64,000 bases of DNA, taken from positions 131,941,990 through 132,005,989 of the forward strand of contig CP136067.1 in NCBI GenBank assembly GCA_032622095.1. The letters are read 5' to 3'. The notes beneath the pieces were generated by a model that was given only the letters and a program-made list of their open reading frames with translations, was not told the DNA's origin and made no database searches. The DNA comes from Siphonodentalium dalli (taxonomy: Eukaryota > Mollusca > Scaphopoda > Gadilida > Siphonodentaliidae). Both the position numbers and the translations under genes were made by a program. Below are positions 58,750 through 64,000 of this stretch, piece by piece (the first letter of the stretch is position 1; every line of letters begins with the position of its first letter).

Positions 58750-59210
58750 TCAGGGATGTGATCGGTCGACATTCATGTGCGAGCTTTAATCGTACGATAT
58801 CATTGGTCCATATATATGTCAGTTCCGATTGTAGGGTAATATTGGTTGATACATATGAGTGAGCTCTGATTTTGGCATATCATTGTCAGTTCTCATTTTG
58901 GGATTTATGATTTGTCGATACATATGAGCGAGCTCTCATTGTGAGATATGATTGGTCGATACATAAGAGCGAGCTCTCATTGTGGGATATGATTGGTCGA
59001 TACATATGAGCGAGCTCTCATTGTGGGATATGATTGGTCGATACATATGAGCGAGCTCTCATTGTGGGATATGATTGGTCGATACATGAGTGAGCTATCA
59101 TTGTAGGATATGATTCGTCGACCCATACGAGTGAGCTCTCATTCCGGCATATCATTGGTGCAGATATGGGTCAGTTCTCATGCTGGGATATTATTGGTGG
59201 ATATATAACA
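58750..59210 (+). repeat. About 41-bp minisatellite
   Basis: GAGCGAGCTCTCATTGTGGG followed by ATATGATTGGTCGATACATAT repeats about ten times. Central copies (58925-59090) are near identical and the outer ones diverged. Confidence 0.85.
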
Positions 59211-59219
59211 GTGAACGCT

Positions 59220-59340
59220 TATTATGTGTACCCATACCATGTATGGTACACATAATGCCGACGTCCGGATCAACCATCCGTCGTTCGTCCGTCCGTCTGT
59301 CCGTCTGTCTGTCTGTCCGTATGTCCGTCTGTCCGTAGAC
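59220..59340. repeat. Palindrome plus GTCCGTCT microsatellite
   Basis: TTATGTGTACCCATACCATG..TATGGTACACATAA (59221-59255) is a perfect hairpin. It is followed by a GTCCGTCTGTCC-type tract at 59279-59336. The tract is the complement type of the one ending the 3.28-kb insertion in TRPA unit 2, so both may be ends of related elements. Confidence 0.7.
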
Positions 59341-60440
59341 ACTTGCTATCCGATTCATTTACTCGAATATTTTTTATCGGATCTTGTTCAAATTTTATGT
59401 GCATGTTTATGATGACACACTTCTCACCTGTATAGTTTTTGGTATCGATCGGTTGATCGGTTTAGAAATTATTAACACTTTGCATCCGCACATAGTCATG
59501 AGCTATCCGATGCTATAACCAAAGTATTTTTTGTCTGATTGTTTTCATATTTGATATGTAGGTTTATGATGACACACCCCTCACCTGTATAGTTTTTGGT
59601 ATCGATTAGTTGATCAGTTTAGAAAATAATTAACCCTTCACACACATGCTATCCAATGTAATAAGTTGAACATATATCTTCTGATCTGCCACATATTTCT
59701 TACCTAGGTTTTTCTTAGCACGGTCTTCATCTGTATGGTTTTTGGTATCATTTAATTAACCCTTTTCACTCTTAATGTTTACTTAGAACTCACGCAAGCT
59801 GCTATGACTCAAAACATTTTTCATCTGATCTGCACCAAATTTGGTACATGTGGTCCTCACCCCAAAATACAGATCAAGTTCAAATTTGGGTTTGATCCGA
59901 TATATTTTAACAGAGTTATGGCCCTTTATAATTCAAGTGACTTATAATGTAGTTCCATGAAATACACTGGTATATGGTCGAATGGTGGACAACTCTATTG
60001 GAAATATAATGATAACATTCCCTGGTGTATGCCCATGTAGATTGTAAACAGCTCATGAAATGATTAATTGCTATTTAGCTATGGCCAAGTGGTTAGATGG
60101 ATACCAAGATAAACAAACAATATTATACTGATGGCTGGTTAATTGTCAAATTTGATAAATGACACCAGGCTCTTGTTTATCTAATTTTGAAATTTCATTA
60201 CAGGCTGCCTGATAATTGACCCATGACCTACACAATTGTCTGCATATTCCATTGATATGCTTAGAAAATAATTAACCCTTTCCAAGTTTCCAACAGATTT
60301 ATGCTTTAATGCACATGGGCTCTTCCTCATATGTCTTATCTTGGGTTATCTTCACACTATTAACTTCTATGGATTGTGGAATTGATTAATTGATTTTTGA
60401 AAAATATATTAACCCTTCAGACACATTCTTTTGATATTAC
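59340..60440 (+). repeat. Diverged repeats downstream of the microsatellite
   Basis: Loose units with 'tgctatccgat..', 'atcttgttcaaatttt', 'cacctgtatagtttttggta' and 'ttaacccttcacacaca' recur about every 170-180 bp. They look like the body of an interspersed repeat and not a gene. Confidence 0.6.
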
Positions 60441-61559
60441 ATTAAAATAATGGCTAATAGCCAATATAATTGTTATATGCAATAGGTTACAAGCAGATAC
60501 ATCTTCATTATTGTTTGTATTATGCAGAAACATATTAAATGAACCCTCTTTTTGAATCAGGTTCATTAGTTAATGAACGTTCAATAAGACACCAATTGAA
60601 TATGCTTACAGATTATAGGTGATGCATTATTTTGAAAATCAATATGGCAGATAATATTGCCAGGAACCTTATTTTCCCATCTGTTCATATTGTCATGGTT
60701 GACTGAATTTTGGGGACCACAGAGTGCTTAAAAGATTAACAGTGAAGGTTATGTGTTTTAGTCTGCAAGCTACTTGTAAAATATTGTTATGTCTTGAAAC
60801 CATTTGATTCAGTGTTACATTCCTTTATATTAACTATGGTAATCTTTTCGATTTAGGGATCATTGGGGCCAGCATCCGCACCATATAATGGCTGTATAAC
60901 ATGGCTGTATAACATTATATAGATAACATTTTTGAATTATACTGTATAAACTAAATGCATTTTTGACATGATTGATAAACAAATAACAACTGGGAAGAAT
61001 GGGGGGGGGGGGTCATTAAAGTTCAAATTAAATATGAGATGGAATCCCACATGTTGTTCTATGCAGTCTGGCTTGTCAACTAATTATAATGTCTCTTTAG
61101 AAGTGAATGAGATTTGAATAGCTGGTAGTTTTGTTTCCAATGAGCTAACTTCAACTTATAAACATATCCTCAGAAATAACTAAACCCTTGGATCTCACAT
61201 AGATAGGTCCTTGGATGAATAAGGATAGAGTTATTAGATTTAGAACACCCCCCCCCCCCTTCGCAACCACAAATACTTTAACCCCTTCTTAAGACAAATT
61301 ATTTGAGCTATTGAATTCAAGATGGTGCTGATATATGGATACCTGTGTTCATATCTTTGATAAATTATCAGTTATAGCTAATCGCTATCGCCCGGGTATG
61401 GGTTAAACATCTGCCGATCGTGATCGGCCTCTCGTTAGAGATTGGTGAAGCACTGTGTGCATGGTCTCTATATATATGAAGTTTTATGTTATACTGTCTC
61501 ATGTACATTAGTTGTTCAACACCACTATTCAATCTCTATTTCACACCTTTTCTTCACAG
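60441..61559. other. No gene recognised; upstream flank or intron of the kinase gene
   Basis: Poly-G near 61003-61012 and poly-C near 61249-61258. The exon for the glycine-rich loop and catalytic lysine of protein kinase D would be expected upstream, but I could not find it here or further left. Confidence 0.45.
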
Positions 61560-61658
61560 ATCCTGTGTGCCCTGAAACATTTGCATTCCAAACATATTGT
61601 CCACTGTGATCTGAAGCCAGAAAATGTATTGCTTTCTTCAGAATCAGCTTTCCCTCAG
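61560..61658 (+). CDS. Protein kinase D kinase-domain exon a
   Basis: Between TTCTTCACAG and GTTAGT, 33 codons encode [20 protein letters not shown] and [21 protein letters not shown] is the catalytic loop of a Ser/Thr kinase. HC in place of HR, with the NVLL..FPQ tail, is characteristic of protein kinase D, a diacylglycerol-responsive kinase of the Golgi and cell signalling. The exon is symmetric (99 nt, phase 0). Nothing is broken in it. Confidence 0.88.
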
Positions 61659-62083
61659 GTTAGTAGGAATATTGCAATGGGATATCATATATCCTTCTTA
61701 TCATATACTATAAATTAAATAGGTATGGATGTTTGCCATTGCAAGAGATTGTCAATAGGTGGTGTTCGCTTTTTGGGTTTGAAGCATTGATTTTTAGCTC
61801 ATTGCTATGCATTAAAGATATTCTTTTTTGTCTGACGGTGCAGAAGTAACCATCGGTCAATGAATTCCAATGGAACTTGATATGATGGTTTGTGAAGTAA
61901 GACATATTTCAAAACCGCATTTAATTAGATTACATGATTATGTTGAGTTGTATTGTATCTTAAACACTATACTTGCAAATCACCAAAAAAAACCACAATG
62001 TTTTGACCTAAAGCAAAACTCAAAGTTGCATGCTGACTGAAAGAAACATTCAAGATGTGTTGTCTAATATTCTTAATTATTAA

Positions 62084-62212
<129 letters not shown>

Positions 62213-63115
62213 TAATTCTACTCTCTTTCACAGAAGACAGACAGGCGGAACAGATAATACAACTGCAGAAGGATTACTTTTCTTTGGTGGGAAATGTTCA
62301 TTTAATAAGTTCAACAGACGGCAGGCCATTTGAACTTATTTTTTTAGCGTTTCCTGACAAACCTGGAAATAAGTAAAGTTTTGGTACTGCAGTGTACTGC
62401 ACAAAATGACAGACACCATATTCTTTGTGCCAGTCATTACTAATGTTGTGTCTTTCAAAGTATATGCTATTGAGGAATATATTCCAGATAACTTATGTGC
62501 CAAATATGACTTCTATTACGTAAAATGAGTCTCGGTAAATACCAACCAAATAGAACACTGAAAAATACAAAAATCGCAGAGAAATATTTGTTCACTTAAC
62601 AAGATGCATGGCGCATACTATCCGAAAATCTAACCATTTTCGCCATATTGAATTTGAAATGAAAACTGAAGGCACATGCATTCCTTAAAATAAAATAAAA
62701 GCATGTGTTAATGGACTATCAATACAATAATACATGCATCAATTGGTTTATATGAAAACAAGAGTTATTTGTTATTGACAATTTATTGACATAAATATAA
62801 GTTGATTTTCCTTCATTTCGAAGACAGCCGCTATCTTTTATCGATTGATAGCAAGAAACATGATGATGCATGCCATATAAGGTATGCGCTACATTGCGTC
62901 TCATGTTGATTGCGTTGAAAATAGAATCTCTCCGTTTGTGTGTGTTAACGGATAAAACGTAACGAACGCATTTCCACCATCTGAATGCCTTAGTGTTCTT
63001 GTCTGTAATCCAATATCAACGCAAAGTTTGCAACTTAACGCTACTTTTCTAGCCATAAATTTTTGAAAAATGTGTGAGGTGTAAGGATATAATATTTTGT
63101 CTTTTCTTTTTGTAG

Positions 63116-63191
63116 CTCCAGAAGTTCTCAAGAGTAAAGGTTACAACAGGTCACTGGACATGTGGTCAGTGGGTGTTGTCCTTTATGTGAG
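63116..63191 (+). CDS. Protein kinase D exon c
   Basis: From TTTTTGTAG to GTATGA, the sequence reads (A)[19 protein letters not shown] then VVLYV. This is the APE motif and helix F aspartate (DMWSVG) of the kinase fold, closely following the family. It begins in phase 1 and ends in phase 2. Confidence 0.87.
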
Positions 63192-63715
63192 GTATGAGTT
63201 ATTATAACCTATCTCCGGCAACATGGGGGTACATAAACATTTCATACCTCTATGCCTATTTCAAAAAGAGACATTCAGGTATCAAATTTCCATGTACCCC
63301 AAGTGTTGAAAATACACTTGACGAGAGCCATCTTTGTTTCACTCTAGGTTGTAACACCTGATTTATAGCATTTATGAACATGAACAAATATGAACTGAGT
63401 TTGTTTGTATATGGTATAATGTGACTTGATCAATAATGTCTTGATCGAGTTCGAAAACTGGCCAGGTCTGTGTATTTTGGGCAGAGCTACAGTCCTTAAT
63501 TAATTAAATTTTGTGAATTTTGATCATGATAGCACAATGACTTGAAGAAATATCATTAGATCTTGTTGATATGAGACTTGCTCAACAATGTCTTGATCGG
63601 GTTCGAAAACTGGCCAGGTCTGCCTACTTAGCGGAGTTACGGCCCGTAATTAGTTTACTTTTGTGAAATTTGATCACTATCATAAGTCACAACCAGTCAT
63701 TCATTTCTATTATAG
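63192..63715 (+). repeat. Kinase intron with a duplicated 150-bp block
   Basis: 63424-63530 and 63574-63690 share 'aatgtcttgatcg.gttcga', 'aaaactggccaggtctg' and 'gtgaa.tttgatca'. A tandem duplication within the intron; no exon missed. Confidence 0.65.
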
Positions 63716-63825
63716 TTTGAGTGGAACATTCCCTTTTAACGACGACGAAGAGATTGGTGACCAGATACAAAAATGCTGCCTTTATGTACCCCCAAAATCC
63801 ATGGAAAGACATATCACAGGAAGGT
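63716..63825 (+). CDS. Protein kinase D exon d, one base too many
   Basis: After TTCTATTATAG it encodes (S)[18 protein letters not shown]. The family continues NAAFMYPP.PW. Here CAAAAATGCTGCC has one A too many: dropping one A gives [15 protein letters not shown] up to the donor GTATGT after 63825. As written, the frame shifts to [10 protein letters not shown]. The A-run makes a base-calling error plausible. Confidence 0.83.
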
Positions 63826-64000
63826 ATGTATCCTGAAAATTCATTTGTTCCCCTCTAGAGACATTGCCACCACCTATGCTATATCCAGAGCGGTGGTGGA
63901 GTATTCTCTGTATTGAAAAATGCTAAATAGTGATCTAGAGATTATGTGTGTGGTCAAATGCTATTCACATTAGAGAAACACTATACACAATCATACTACC
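63826..64000. other. Intron at the right edge
   Basis: Follows the GTATGT donor of kinase exon d. The last part of the catalytic domain lies beyond the window. Confidence 0.6.

Noticed and set aside
59224-59412. Frame with VRPSVRLSVCPYVRLSV
   Set aside because: It is a translation of the GTCCGTCT microsatellite.

Overview
The window is animal nuclear DNA: AT-rich, intron-containing and crowded with interspersed and tandem repeats. Several repeat styles resemble those of bivalve or other molluscan genomes (runs of GACGGACAGACA or GTCCGTCTGTCC type, a hairpin-ended element, blocks containing 'gagttatggccctg'). A marine lophotrochozoan, probably a mollusc, is the best guess; this rests on style and not on a diagnostic gene.

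Layout. 1-2903: an uninterrupted minus-strand reading frame of at least 967 codons that leaves the left edge. It is a retrotransposon-type Gag with a very long low-complexity N-terminus. 2904-7300: AT-rich leader, three tandem 176-bp TATA-bearing modules, decayed minisatellites, a palindromic TA-flanked MITE and a field of GCGCTTAAGCGC-type palindromes. 7439-24276: the centrepiece, a head-to-tail array of a TRPA-like ankyrin channel gene. There are four about 2.96-kb units and one internally deleted unit. Nearly all the frame breaks are shared, so the unit seems to have been dead before it was amplified. Only unit 1 keeps the N-terminus, and that is split by a TTAA-flanked MITE. Unit 2 carries a 3.28-kb insertion.

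24339-27435: fragments of ordinary genes. There is a 31-nt exon matching calmodulin exon 2, a possible ATG-only exon 1 just past the array, and an SH3 exon with an in-frame TAG. 28265-35650: an 82-bp minisatellite, a TIR element, duplicated blocks, and a small coding exon split by a hAT-type MITE with an 8-bp target duplication. 35699-39799: a heavily mutated copy of a large invertebrate family with a PIN/FEN-like nuclease domain and a C-terminal CXC-type cysteine cluster. 40560-45360: a Helitron-like 3' end, then a homogeneous 41-bp x 32 minisatellite grading into a decayed one. 48014-51866: an element with about 0.8-kb inverted arms. 53261-57690: a second TIR element, two nested TTAA MITEs, a minisatellite and a Gypsy integrase remnant. 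58450-61500: SINE-like and tandem repeats. 61560-63825: four plus-strand exons of the protein kinase D catalytic domain, with two frame errors.

There is no operon-like cooperation between genes. The common theme is gene fragments broken by, or embedded in, non-autonomous elements. Two MITE insertions can be undone on paper to restore a reading frame, so they landed in coding sequence. No identity percentages or database results were computed; family calls come from reading translated motifs.
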